Shown: positions 1 to 14,689 of the stretch, piece after piece | How positions within the stretch are numbered: position 1 is the stretch's first letter | Layout of the letters: each line of letters starts with the position of its first letter | Source of the DNA: Saccopteryx bilineata | Lineage: Eukaryota > Chordata > Mammalia > Chiroptera > Emballonuridae | NCBI RefSeq assembly: GCF_036850765.1 | Contig: NC_089493.1 | Coordinates: 296,738,849 to 296,802,848, forward strand | DNA length: 64,000 nt | Reading direction: 5' to 3' | Notes under the pieces: model-generated | Told to the model about the DNA's origin: nothing | Database searches by the model: none | The model's input: only the letters and a program-made list of their open reading frames with translations | Translations under genes and position numbers: made by a program

Positions 1-225
1 GCCCAAGGTCACTGGCTCGAGCAAGGGGTTCCTCGGTCTGCTGTAGCCCCCGGTCAAGGCACATATGAGAAAGCAATCAGTGAACAACTAAGGTGCCACA
101 ATGAAGAATTGATGCTTCTCAACTCTCCATTACTGTCTCTGTCTGTCCCTCTCTCTGTCTCTCTCTTGCTAAAAAGAAAGAAAGAAAGAAAGAAAGAGAA
201 AATAAATCTTAAAAACAAGCCAAGC
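1..225 (+). mobile_element. VES-type SINE (long form), cut by window start
   Basis: Contains the body of the long bat SINE (repeated CTTGAGC/CTCGAGC-like motifs, CAAGGCACATATGAGAAAGC, then pyrimidine-rich end) and a (GAAA)n tail at 176-205. Confidence 0.85.
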
Positions 226-1529
226 TTTTAATAGTGAAGTTAAAGGTGGTTTTTATTTTCACATTTCTGCTTCCCTGGGTCCCCTCCGTTTCCTGCAGGG
301 GGGTAAATAACAGTATTTTAATCAGTGTAAAGAGGTTTTTCAATGGTAATAGGACATATTTCTTTAGTATTGTGGAAGGTCATTTTGATAACTTAGTTCA
401 AAGGATTTGGGCCTAATCCTTAATATAAGGGTAATCCCAACACCGCGTAAAAGCCACATTTCCGTTCCGTTTCGTAGGCATTCGTAGTTTGGTTTGTGTC
501 TGTCTTTTCCTGGATTCCTGGTCAGGTTCTATGGTTGCAAATAGGCGTTGATAGAACCCTGTTGGCCTTTCTTTTCCAAACGTTGGCCTCAGTTGTGCAG
601 GTGGCCTATTTATAGCTTCAGTGCACAGCCTGAGCCTTGTGCTCATAGCTGCGGCAACCTTCTGTGCAGATTTCAGGGTGTGCGAGGTAGCTCACAGCTC
701 CCGAACTCGGGTCCTCTGCCTGTGCGCCGACGTTTGCTAACCCCTGTGTTCTCTCCCCCTGTTCTGCCTAATCTCCCCTGTTCCAGAGACATGAACTCTT
801 TTTGGTACTTGAAGTTTAGAATCTTGGCAGCCCATGCAAATTCATCTGAGACTATGTATCAGAGAGAGATTCCGACTTGAGAAAACCACATGAGCAGCCA
901 TATCTGGGTCCCTTTAAGTGAAGGGTAGACAGTAAGCTCATCTGTTCCCTTCTGGAGACGGAAGAAGTGGGTGAGCACTGATTTGGTGGTTCAGAAGCTC
1001 AGCCGGAAAGCAGGGTCCGCCCGGACCAAGTTCCGAGTCAGCACAGGCTGGAAGAGTGAACCGTTTTTCCCTTAAGTGGCTGCCCAGTTTGGGCTCTCTT
1101 GCTAGGTAACCTATCACAGATCCTTGGATTAGTTTTGATTTACTAATAATACGATTAAACTCCGACCACGTGAAAACAAGCTCCCTGCCGCTCTTTGGCT
1201 TATCCTTAAAGCTGAGTCCTCAATGGTGTCATTGTGTGTTCACCACAGGCTTTTATCTGTCCAATGAGGGGACTTACTGAGTTTTTCAAATTGCCTCTTT
1301 GTGCTTAGTTGCATATTGACTTGTTACCTTTCTGTTGGTCACAACTCTTAATTTGAGCATATCTTGAAAGAGGAGCTACATAGTAGCTGGTAGGAATTGT
1401 AAACGGTTCTTTCAGATTACCGGGGAGTGTCCGCGCCATGGGAATAAATAGAGAATAATCTGTAAATGGGGCAAGAGAGGAGCGGATTAGTGGCTATCCG
1501 GGCCTTTTCCCATGAGGGCTATCGCCAAT
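226..1529. other. CDR2 intron 2, unique part
   Basis: About 1.3 kb of A/T-balanced intronic sequence. I see no exon, RNA gene or recognisable repeat in it. Short open frames are not supported. Confidence 0.6.
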
Positions 1530-1546
1530 GCCCTTCTCCAAGTCTT

Positions 1547-2265
1547 TTTTTTTTTTTTTCTCAGAGACACAGAGTCAGAGAGAGGGATAAACAGGACAGG
1601 CAGACAGGAACAGAGAGAGATCAATCATCAGTTTTGGGTTTTTTTAATATAATTTTAGTAATTAACTTTACTTTTTTTGTATTTTTCTGAAGTTGGAAAC
1701 AGGGAGACAGACAGACTCCTGCATGCGCCCGACTGGGATCCACCGGGCATGTCCACCAGGGGGCGATGCTCTGCCCATCTGGGTCATTGCTCCATTGCAA
1801 CCAGAGCCATTCTAGCGCCTGAGGTGGAGGCCATGGAGCCATCCTCAGCACCCAGCCAACTTTGCTCCAATGGAGCCTTGGCTGTGGGAGGAGAAGAGAG
1901 AGGGGGGGGAGGGGGGGAGAAGCAGATGGGCGCTTCTCCTGTGTGCCCTGGCCGGGAATCGAACCCGGGACTCCTGCATGCCAGGCCGATGCTCTACGAC
2001 TGAGCCAACCGGCCAGGGCCAAATCATCAGTTTTTCATTGCGACACCTTAGTTGTTCGTTGATTGCTTTCTCATATGTGCCTTGACCACAGGACTTCAGC
2101 AGACCGAGTAACCCTTGGCTCGAGCCAGCAACCTTGGGTCCAAGCTGGTGAGCTTTGCTCAAACCAGATGAGCCCACGCTCAAGCTGGCGACCTCGGGGT
2201 CTCGAACCTGGGCCCTCCGCATCCCAGTCCAATGCTCTATCCACTGCGCCACCACCTGGTCAGGC
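1547..2265 (-). mobile_element. Long VES SINE carrying a nested second SINE
   Basis: The outer element (1547-1635 and 2022-2265) ends with the head GCCTGACCAGGTGGTGGCGC on the - strand. It is flanked by a 17-bp perfect target duplication GCCCTTCTCCAAGTCTT at 1530-1546 and 2266-2282. Confidence 0.93.
1636..2021 (-). mobile_element. VES SINE (GGCCGGTTGGCTCAG head) nested in the outer SINE
   Basis: Complete element with intact A/B-box head near 1960-2018. Its own target duplication AATCATCAGTTTT lies at 1623-1635 and 2022-2034, inside the outer SINE. Confidence 0.93.
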
Positions 2266-2282
2266 GCCCTTCTCCAAGTCTT

Positions 2283-6499
<4,217 letters not shown>

Positions 6500-7535
6500 T
6501 GGGCTCAGCCCCCTCCCCCTTCCCCATCACCCTCTGCGCTCCTAACGGGGCCCAGCCCCCCGTCCCCCCATCACCCTCTGCCGCTCCCTCAGACAAGCGT
6601 TCTCAGGCCCCAGAGCCTGGAGCTGCTCCCCGCCCTGCTTGCTTAGCAAGCGAGATATGTGCAGCGAGGAGATGGTCCGTCTGATCAGTTCTCTAACCCA
6701 GTTCCCTTCAGGCCCCCCCCCCCCCCCCCGGGAAGTTCCCATGACAGACTGGCCTCCCTCCGCCTGGCGCGCTGATGAGGTGCCGTTCCGTCCCAGTCCG
6801 GTCAGTGGGAAACCCCAGAGGCAGCGGGGCAGGCTGTGCCCCGGGAGCTAGCACGCGGTGTGGTCACGGTGCAGGGTATGTCCGGAGAGGGCGAGGCTGA
6901 CGCTCAGCCAAGGCCTCCCTGCTGCCTCCGCGCTGAGCTCCTCAGACCCGTGGAAGTCAGACGGCGCCAGCCTGCGCTGACACTGTGGCTTCACAAACAC
7001 CGCGGGTACTGTGAATTCATTAAGAAGATTCAGCTGGGAGTAGGGATCTAATCCAGAGAAACAGTATTAACAAAGAGCCCACACCTGAGTCCGGTTTGCT
7101 ACCAGCCGAACTGCGTGGCGGGTAATCCTAACAGGTGTAAATCCACTGAGCACCGCCCCCGAAGGCCAGCGCTGCTTGACCAGTCTGCCTGGCCGCCTCT
7201 GCCCCGAGGGCCCCTACCCCTCATCCCAATGTCTTCATGCAAAGCAGCGGTTAGGACAGCGAGGACACACACCTCTCCTTCCTTCTTAAATCCAAACAAG
7301 GGGGACCGACCGCCCCTGTGCTCTGAGCTGGACGTCTGCCCGGACCCGCTGCTTGGCCAGCACTTGGACTTGGCCGCCCGACGTGACTGCTGCTTCCCCG
7401 ACCAGGACTGGCGTTCTGACTGTGGAAATAGATGACTCCTTGCACTTGCTTTAATTTAAAACTATTTAAAAGAACTGAGTTCTATTAATTGTTTATATTT
7501 TTCTAAAAGCCAAATAAAACTACCTAGAAAAATGA
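6500..7535 (+). other. CDR2: CDR2 3'UTR
   Basis: Mostly unique sequence follows the stop, with a G/C homopolymer run near 6713-6730, up to an AATAAA at 7513-7518. The 3' end is placed 15-20 bases beyond that signal by inference. A VES SINE begins just after, near 7556. Confidence 0.7.
7513..7518 (+). promoter_or_regulatory. CDR2: CDR2 polyadenylation signal AATAAA
   Basis: Canonical hexamer in an A/T-rich context about 1 kb after the CDR2 stop, and the first strong signal downstream. Confidence 0.65.
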
Positions 7536-7555
7536 ATGAATGTTATCTATTATTA

Positions 7556-8187
7556 TTGTGTTTTGTTTTCTTTTTGAGAGAGACTGGAAGGGAGAGAGAT
7601 GAGAAACATCAACTCATACTTGAGTCTCTTTAGTTGTTCATTGGTTGCTTTCTCTTCTGCGCCTTGACGAGGGGGGTGGGGCTCCAGCCAAGCCAGTGAC
7701 CTTGGGGTCATGTCTCTGATCCCAAGCTCAAGCTGGCAACCGAGCTCTCAAATCAGAGGCCTCAGGGTTTCAAACCGGTGGGCTCAGGGTCCCAGGTCGA
7801 CACACTGTGGGGCAGGCAGCTGTGTTGGGCTTGCTGGCGGGATTACCAGCTGCAAGCACTTTGCCTGATTGGTGCGTGGGTGCATGACTGCACCACGTGT
7901 GTGTGGCCAGTGTAAGGCTGTGGGCGCTGGAGAGAGAGGGGGGATGGTGGGTGGAGGGTTGCCTGCCTGCCCGCCACTGTGAGGGGCCCTCCTTGCTGTT
8001 TGCGGGAGAAGCGGTTTCCCTGCCTGTGTGCTTGTCTGCCGTTGTGAGACTCTATTAGACGTAATGGCCCCAACGCTTTCCCGCTCCACAGTTCCTCTGC
8101 CGTCTGCCCGAATCCAGCGTGGACCTGCCTGGCCTCGGCCACCGGCCTTACACACACCATCCACTGCGCCACCACCGGTAAAGCTGA
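7556..8187 (-). mobile_element. Long VES SINE interrupted by an unclassified repeat
   Basis: SINE tail and body at 7560-7800 and the head GGTGGTGGCGCAGTGGAT on - near 8161-8180. About 350 bp of foreign sequence separates the two parts. Confidence 0.75.
7803..8155 (-). repeat. Unclassified dispersed repeat, copy 1
   Basis: On the - strand contains GGGCAGACGGCAGAGGAACT, GACAAGCACACAGGCAGGG and CACAGTGGCGGGCAGGC. All recur in the same order at 15145-15290 (+). No TIRs or coding capacity recognised. Confidence 0.6.
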
Positions 8188-8900
8188 ATCTGTTGTTATG
8201 TTAAGTTTAAGCCATTTCATTAAATAACCAACTGTTCACTCTCTTCTTCCAACAACGTCTGGGAAGATTTGATAGTGTTTCTTCCCCCATGTTTTTTAAG
8301 CAAGTCCTTGGGATTCTGTAACAATGCCAGTTCTGTTCAGATGGACAAGAGCTGCTTAAAATGACAGTATGGTTGAAAACACTTTCAGATTTATATACTC
8401 TAATAATTTTTCACTATTTTAGAAGTATTAGATTTGGTTCTGAATTAATAGCATCTGACCAGTTGATTCTCAATGCTCACTCAATTATAGGAAACTTTAC
8501 AATATTCAAACACTAAACGAGCTTTGAATTTGTTAGTTCTGCTTTTGGATTATTTAAGTTTTAAAAATGTGGGTTAAGATCATTGTTTTTTCAAACAAAG
8601 AGCTTGTAAAATTGTTTTCTCTGACCTCCCACCCCATCTCCTCCCTAGAATCCACTAGTTATGATTCTTCTTCCAAAATATTCTCTGTGTTAGTACAGGA
8701 GTATGTGTATATGACCCATTTTTTAAACGAGTAAGAGTATACTGTAAGCACTCTTCAGTACGCACCTGCCGTTCGTACTGAACCATGTATCTTTGGAGTC
8801 CTATCTTTTATCTGACCAACTGCATTATTTATGATCGATACTCCCCAGTGGTTAGATTGCTTCTAGTCTTTGGTACTATCAAAAAAATCTGTAATGAACT

Positions 8901-8933
<33 letters not shown>

Positions 8934-8953
8934 TTTGTTCCTTTTTGTCTTTG
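8188..8953. other. CDR2-POLR3E intergenic, A/T-rich unique/old-repeat sequence
   Basis: No gene seen. Includes the (GT)n microsatellite at about 8903-8931. Part of 8590-8900 resembles ancient L1 3' sequence but is too diverged to assign. Confidence 0.5.
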
Positions 8954-8954
8954 A

Positions 8955-9143
8955 TAATTTATCATTTTTATTTTTTTAAGACTTGACTCATTTTAGAGAG
9001 CGGGGAGAGAGAGAGAAAAGCAGGGAGGAGCAGGAAGCCTCGACTCCCACAGGTGCCTTGACCAGACAAGCCCAGGAATTTTTGAACTGGCGACCTCAGT
9101 GTTCCAAGTCGACGCTTTATCCACTGCGCCACCACAGGTCAGG
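8955..9143 (-). mobile_element. Short VES SINE (ACCTGTGGTGGCGCAGTGGA head)
   Basis: Head CCTGTGGTGGCGCAGTGGAT on - at the right end, GTCGACTTGG after it, pyrimidine-rich end and A-rich tail at 8955-8980. Confidence 0.88.
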
Positions 9144-9146
9144 CAA

Positions 9147-9250
9147 CAATTTTTTTTTTTTTTTAGATTTCATTTATTCATTTTTAGAGAGAGTGAGATG
9201 GGGGCAGGAGTAGGAAGCATCAACTACCATGTGTGCCTTGTCCTTGATAC
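9147..9250 (-). mobile_element. Truncated short VES SINE
   Basis: T-run, GATTTCATTTATTCATTTTTAG and GGAAGCATCAACTACCATGT identify the 3' half. The head is missing. Confidence 0.7.
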
Positions 9251-9327
9251 TTCTTTGACCCATCTGAATTCATTTTATTTATTATGGTAAAAGTACAAAG
9301 AGGATAACAATGTCAGTCATTTTTAAG

Positions 9328-9516
9328 CAGGCGTCCCCAAACTACGGCCTGCGGGCTGCATGTGGCCCCCTGAGGCCATTTATCCGGCCCCCTGCTGCAC
9401 TTCTGGTAGGGGCACCTCTTTCATTGGTGATCAGTGAGAGGAGCAGTGTATGTGGTGGCCCTCCAACAGTCTGTGGGACAGTGAATTGGCCCCCTGTGTA
9501 AAAAGTTTGGGGACCC
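9328..9516. mobile_element. Non-autonomous hAT transposon
   Basis: Terminal inverted repeats CAGGCGTCCCCAAACT and AGTTTGGGGACCCC; near-matching 8-bp target duplications TTTTTAAG/CTTTTAAG. Same family as 12884-13049. Confidence 0.85.
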
Positions 9517-9944
9517 CTTTTAAGTGTCCAGTTCAGGGGTAGTAAGCACACATTGTTGAGCAACCACCACCACCCTCCAATTCCCTTTAAAACTGAAAGC
9601 CTGTCCCATTGAACAGGGACTTCGATTCCCGCCCCCCCCCCCCCCCCGCCCCGGCTCCTGGCAACCAATGTTACACTGTCCTGACGAATTTGACTACTCT
9701 GAGTTCCTCCTATAAAAGGAATCAAACAGTACTTGTCTTTTTGCGATTGGCTCATTCTACTTTGCGTCATGACCTTGAGGTTCACCCGTGCTGTAGCATA
9801 CTGCAGGATTTCCTCTTGAAGGCTGAAGAACACTCCATTGTAGGTATACGTGTGTCTATGTATATACAACATATTGTTTACTCATCACCATATAATTAGG
9901 TTGCTCCCATTTTTCAGCTCTTGTGACTAAAAAAGAATTTTTTT

Positions 9945-10284
9945 TTGTATTTTTCCTAAGTTAGAAGCAGGGAGGCAGAGACAGACTTGCACGACCGGGA
10001 TCCACCCGGCACGCCCACCAGGGGTCGATGTTCTGCCCATCTGGGGCGTTGCTCCATTGCAGCGGGAGCCATTCTAGCACCTGAGGCGGAGGCCATGGAG
10101 CCATCCTCAGCGCCCGGGCCAACCTTGCTCCAATGGAGCCTTGGCTGTGGGAGGGAAGAGAGACAAAGAGAAGGGGGGAGGAGCAGGAAGCATCAACTCC
10201 CATATGTGCCCTGACCAGGCGAGCCCAGGGTTTTGAACTGGTGACCTCAGTGTTCCAGGTCAACGCTTTATCCATGCGCCACCA
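9945..10284 (-). mobile_element. Chimeric VES SINE (short-form head, long-body tail)
   Basis: Read on -, the head is the short-SINE type (GGTGGCGCATGGATAAAGCG, GGCACATATGGGAGTTGATG). From about 10165 downwards it switches to the body of the other family (CCAAGGCTCCATTGGAGCAA, GGTGGGCGTGCCGGGTGGAT). The switch lies in the shared pyrimidine tract. Confidence 0.85.
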
Positions 10285-10439
10285 CAAGTCAGGCCCATTT
10301 TAAAAAAATAGTAGCCATTCTAATGGGGTGAAATGGTATCTCACTGTAGTTCTGATTTGGATTTCTCTAAGGATTAGTGATATTGAACATCTTTTCATGT
10401 GCTTGTTGGCCATTTGTTTATCTTCTTTGGATAACTATT

Positions 10440-10606
10440 TTTTAGAGAGAGAGAGAAAGGGGAGGAGAGAAAGAGCAAGTGATTTATTCCACTTATTTAT
10501 GCAATTGTAGGCTGAATCTCGGATGTGCCTTGACCAGGGATCAAAGCTGCAATCTTGGCATATTGGGACAACACTAACCAATGGAGCTATCCGGCTGGGG
10601 CTCAAC
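10440..10606 (-). mobile_element. Diverged tRNA-derived SINE
   Basis: AGCCCCAGCCGGATAGCTCC on - at the head, TTTAGAGAGAGAGAG at the tail. A different, more diverged subfamily, similar to 34205-34375 and 24500-24660. Confidence 0.75.
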
Positions 10607-12277
10607 TTCTATTTTAAGAGTATAGTTGTTTTAGGTCTGTCTTACACTGAGGTCCTCGATCCATTCTAAGTTGTATGTGATGTGAGGTAGGGGCCCCATG
10701 TCATTCTCCAGCACGTGGATGTCCCGTTTCCACAGCACCATTTGTTGAAGACTGTCCTTTCCCCCACTGAGTGATCTCAGAACCCTTGACAAAAACAATT
10801 TGACAATCTATGTGCGGGCTTATTTCTGGCTCCTCTATTCTATTCCACTAGTCTAAACGACAATACCACACTGTTTTGGTTCCTGTAGCTTTGTAATACA
10901 TTTTGAAACCAGGAAACGTGTCCTGTAGTCTTACTTTGTGGTTGTCTATTTGGGGTCCTTTAACCCATATGAATTTTAGAATTGGTTTTTCTAGTTCTGT
11001 AAGAAACCATCATTGGGGATTCGAAAGGGGTTGCATTTAAGCTGTAGATATCCTGGAGTCATATTGACATTTTAGCAATATTAACTCTTCCAATTCACGA
11101 ACATGAGCTATGTTTTGTCTTTAATTTTTTTTAGCAATGTTTTATAGTTATTGGGTTCATTACCCAGTATAATTTCATTACCAAGTATAAGTATTTTATT
11201 CTTCTTGATGCCATTGTAAATAGAATTGTTTTGTAATTTTTTCATATTGTTCTTTGGGTATAGAAGTGCAACTTTTTGTGTTTACTTTGTATTGTGCTAC
11301 TTTGCTGAATTCATTCTTCTAACAGTTTTTTAGTGGAATCTTTGGTTTTCTACATATATCATCTCTAAACAGATAATTTTATTTCATCCTTTATTTATCT
11401 TGCCTATTTGCTTGACTAGACCTTCCAGTGCTGTGGTTAAAGTGGCCCCCCCCTGGACCTTAGAGGAGTGGCTCTCCATCTTTCAACACAGTACGACGCT
11501 CACCGCATTTTTCATATACGAGCTTTTTACCTTCTGTTTCTAGTTTGTTGTGTTCATCACAAAATGAGTTGAATTTTGGCAAATGCTTTCTCTGTATCAA
11601 CTGAAAGTTATGTGGGGTGTTTCCCCTTTGTTCTGTTGATGTAGCGTTATATTTTCATGTGTTGAATCACCCTTGCGTTCCAGGGATATATATTTGCTGC
11701 CTATATATATATATTTATATATATTTTGCATCAGTGTTCATTAAAGATATTGGCCTGTTGTTCTTAGTTTCTTTTTTTTCTGGCTTTAATATCAGAGTGG
11801 TCTCCTAAGACTAAGTTAGGTAATGTCCCCCTCAGTTTTTTCTGAAAAGGCTGAGTAGAGTTGGTATTGCCTTTTATTTAAGTATTTGGTTGAATTCATC
11901 AGTGAAGCCATCATCAGCTCCAAGGCTGTTCTTTGTTGGGAGACTTTTTCTTTTATTATTCCTGACTCAGTCTTGTTACTATTCAGATTTTCTGCTTCTT
12001 TATGAGTTGGTCTGGGTAGGCTTTGTGTTTTTAGGAGTTTGTCCATTGCAGCTAGGTTATCTAATTTGGCAGAGAATTGTTTACTCTCAGTCTTCTTTAT
12101 TTCTGTAGCATTGGTAGCAATGTCCCCACTTTCATTTCTAATTATAGTAATTTGAGTCTTGTCTGTTTTCTCCTAGTCCAGCTAAGGATTTGTCAACTTT
12201 CTTGATCTTTTCAAAGAACTTTTGGTTTCAATGATTTTTCTCTATTTTACTAATTTCTGCTCTAGTCTTTATTTTTA

Positions 12278-12628
12278 TTTTTTACTTTTAAATGAGGAGG
12301 GGAGATAGACAGACTCCATCATGCATCCTGACTGGGATGCACCTGGCAACCCAGATCTAGGGCTGATGCTCTGCCCATCTGGGGCCATGTTTGCAATGGA
12401 GCTATTTTTAGCACCTGAGGTAGAGGCTCCACAGAGCAATCCTCAGCACCTGGGGCTGATGTGCTTGAACCAATGGAGCCACGGTTGCGGGAGGGGGGGG
12501 GCCAGAGGGAGCAGGCGTGGGGGGAGAAGCAGATGATCACTTCTCCTGTATGCCCTGACCGGGTATTGAACCCGGGCCTTCCACACGCCAGGCTGATGCT
12601 CTACTGCTGAGCCAACCGACCAGGGCTG
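12278..12628 (-). mobile_element. VES SINE in L1
   Basis: Head CCCTGGTCGGTTGGCTCAGC on -, body GGAGAAGTGATCATCTGC, tail of T on +. Confidence 0.88.
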
Positions 12629-12689
12629 AAATTTAATTTCTAAATTAAAAAAAGAAAAAACTTTGTTGCAATTTTTTTTTCTAGCCAGC

Positions 12690-12877
12690 TTTCTAAAAAG
12701 ATTTTATGTACAGGGTAGGAGGAAGGAATGAGACATACCAACTCATAGCTGCTTCACTTTAGTTGTTCTCTGATTGCTTGTCATATGGGCCTTGACTAGG
12801 CAAGCCCAGGGTGTCAGACCAGCGACCTAAGTGTTCCAGGTCAACGCTCTGTCCACTGCGCCACCACAGGTCAGGCT
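12690..12877 (-). mobile_element. Short VES SINE
   Basis: Head GCCTGACCTGTGGTGGCGCA on - at the right end; 3' body at left. Confidence 0.85.
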
Positions 12878-12883
12878 CTAGCT

Positions 12884-13049
12884 CAGGCATCCCCAAACTA
12901 CGGCCCATGGGCTGCATACAGCCCCTGCCACACTTCCGGAAGGGGCACCTCTTTCATTAGTGGTCAGTGAGAGGAGCACTGTATGTGGTGGCCCTCCAAC
13001 GGTCTGAGGGACAATGAACTGGCCTCCTGTGTAAGTTTGGGGACCCCTG
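12884..13049. mobile_element. Non-autonomous hAT transposon
   Basis: TIRs CAGGCATCCCCAAACT and AGTTTGGGGACCCCTG; sequence closely related to 9328-9516. Flanks TCTAGCT/CCTAGCC are a decayed target duplication. Confidence 0.85.
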
Positions 13050-13889
13050 CCTAGCCAATCTTCACCATTCAGGTCTTGCTTCTATTGTCCATTGTTGGGT
13101 TGCTCTGTGAAGTGTCCGCCTCGCTGTCTATCTGGGCTGCCGGTTCCCTTCTCCAGCTCACTGCTGGAATTTACATTCCTCTTGACTTTTTTTTATTTTA
13201 ACAGCTTCCTCCTCCTGTGTTTCTTGTTTCTTTTTCTTGCCCCGGAAGCCCATGTTCCCTCCACCCTCCTTGTCCAACAGTGTACATGGCCCAGGCTCGG
13301 CCTCAGTACGGGCCCCGTGTCTTGTTCTGAGGTCCTGTTGTTCCGGGTGCACAAGGGTCCCCCTCTGTGCTGGACCAGGAACAGCTGGACATACTCCAGA
13401 GTAATTCTAGTAACGTTCTGCTCCCAGGCTCAGGCATATAAACAGAACCGAAAGCATCGTCTATAGTTGACGTGTTACACTGACCACACAGCACAGCTTG
13501 TTTGGTGGCCGGACAGTGAGATGCACAGACCTCTAGCCCTCTGAGTGCTGGTGGCTACTGCCTAACACACATGCTGGCAAAGCCCGTCGGCAGCCAGATG
13601 TCACGTCTTGCCCAGCTGAGCTCACTCTTCCTTTCCCGTGCTCCTGACACCACACCCTCAGGAAGGCGGCCACCGGGGGCAACGGGCTCTTGAACTGTGG
13701 CTGGTGCACACTGGGGCTGTTGTAAGTGTGAGACACCAGGTGGCAACGGGCACTTGAACTGTGGCTGGTGCTTATTTTTCATCACGTTAATATTAGGCTA
13801 AACAGAATATTGAACTTGTTTCTCTTCACTCTCTGGCTGTGTCCACCGGGACACTATCCCTGTGGCCAGCTAAAGACAGTAGCGCTACA
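13050..13889. other. Intergenic sequence beyond the POLR3E 3' end
   Basis: No gene recognised. 13685-13770 contains two copies of a phrase around GAACTGTGGCTGGTGC, a short local duplication. Confidence 0.5.
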
Positions 13890-14632
13890 ATGCCCAGTTC
13901 ATGTTAAGATTTATTTTAAAAATACACAAAATATAAATTTTTTACATCAAAGTGTGATAACCTCATTTATACACTGTTCCGTACTTACCTGATTTTGTTT
14001 GCATCCTTTGCAAACGTACAAATAGATGGATTTGATTCGGATTTTCTGCTAGGGTTCACGTCAACAGCCGAGACTGCTACAGAAAGTAGGTTGTTGTACA
14101 AGGTGAAGTGGCCACAGAAACCCAGCATTAAAACAATTCGATTTGGTTTGTTTAATGAAATTGGCAGAAGTCTTAGCAGATAGATAATCAAAGACTAAAG
14201 TTGGCTTCTAGGCATTTTAAATATTAAAAACCTTGAGGTTTTCTTTATCTTGTAAACATAACTTAGACCTTGTTGGCATTAAGTTTGAAAAGTAAAATAT
14301 CAAACCATGATTTCCATCATTCTGCCCATGTCAGAACACACTCCAGTATGAGAATGAACCCAAACAATATGCCAAGTACATCGGGGATTTCAAGGTGTAG
14401 TGCCAAGGGAGGTGTCGCTGGTCTCGTCCAGGAGTGGTGCAGCTTCAGTGACCCTCGCACTGGCCGAGTGCCGCCCCTCTGTCCACGGGGCAGGGCGATG
14501 CCTCGGGCCGCCGGTGGCCAGTCCCTCCTGCTCTGCGTCCTCTGGGGCAGCGGAGACTCAGCCTGCACGCCTGCCGGCTGTGCGGTCCTTCCTGGGGCTG
14601 AGATGCGCTGGGGTGGCCGTCTGAGACGACTG
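13890..14632 (-). other. POLR3E: POLR3E 3'UTR (end inferred)
   Basis: Largely repeat-free, moderately A/T-rich sequence between the stop and the first canonical polyA hexamer, AATAAA on the - strand at 13915-13910. The end is placed about 20 bases past it by inference. Confidence 0.6.
13910..13915 (-). promoter_or_regulatory. POLR3E: Probable POLR3E polyadenylation signal AATAAA
   Basis: Canonical hexamer (TTTATT on +) about 720 bp after the stop codon, in A/T-rich sequence. Confidence 0.55.
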
Positions 14633-14689
14633 TCAGGACTGGACCGTCCCCTTAAGGTACCACATGCCCCCGTAGCTCACGCAGCAGTC
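14633..14689 (-). CDS. POLR3E: POLR3E terminal coding exon 21 (residues 692-709 and stop)
   Basis: Encodes DCCVSYGGMWYLKGTVQS then TGA; acceptor CTCTCCGCAG. This matches the RPC5 C-terminus. Confidence 0.96.
   Translation of the reverse strand, partial: DCCVSYGGMWYLKGTVQS

Larger units (their letters stand above)
9525..12275 (-). mobile_element. L1 (LINE-1), old, 3' part to mid ORF2, interrupted by SINEs
   Basis: Antisense L1 3'UTR wording at 9530-9925 (mobile-tail region, CTCCATTGTAGGTATA) and ORF2 antisense at 10290-10440 and 10607-12270 (CTTTTCATGTGCTTGTTGGC, GTCCATTGCAGC). Stops and frameshifts throughout; it is dead. SINEs are inserted at 9945-10284, 10440-10606 and 12278-12628. Fills most of the gap between the CDR2 and POLR3E 3' ends. 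Confidence 0.85.

Noticed and set aside
11816..12046. Possible L1 ORF2 protein on -
   Set aside because: It is a fragment of a dead L1 with frameshifts; kept only as a mobile element.
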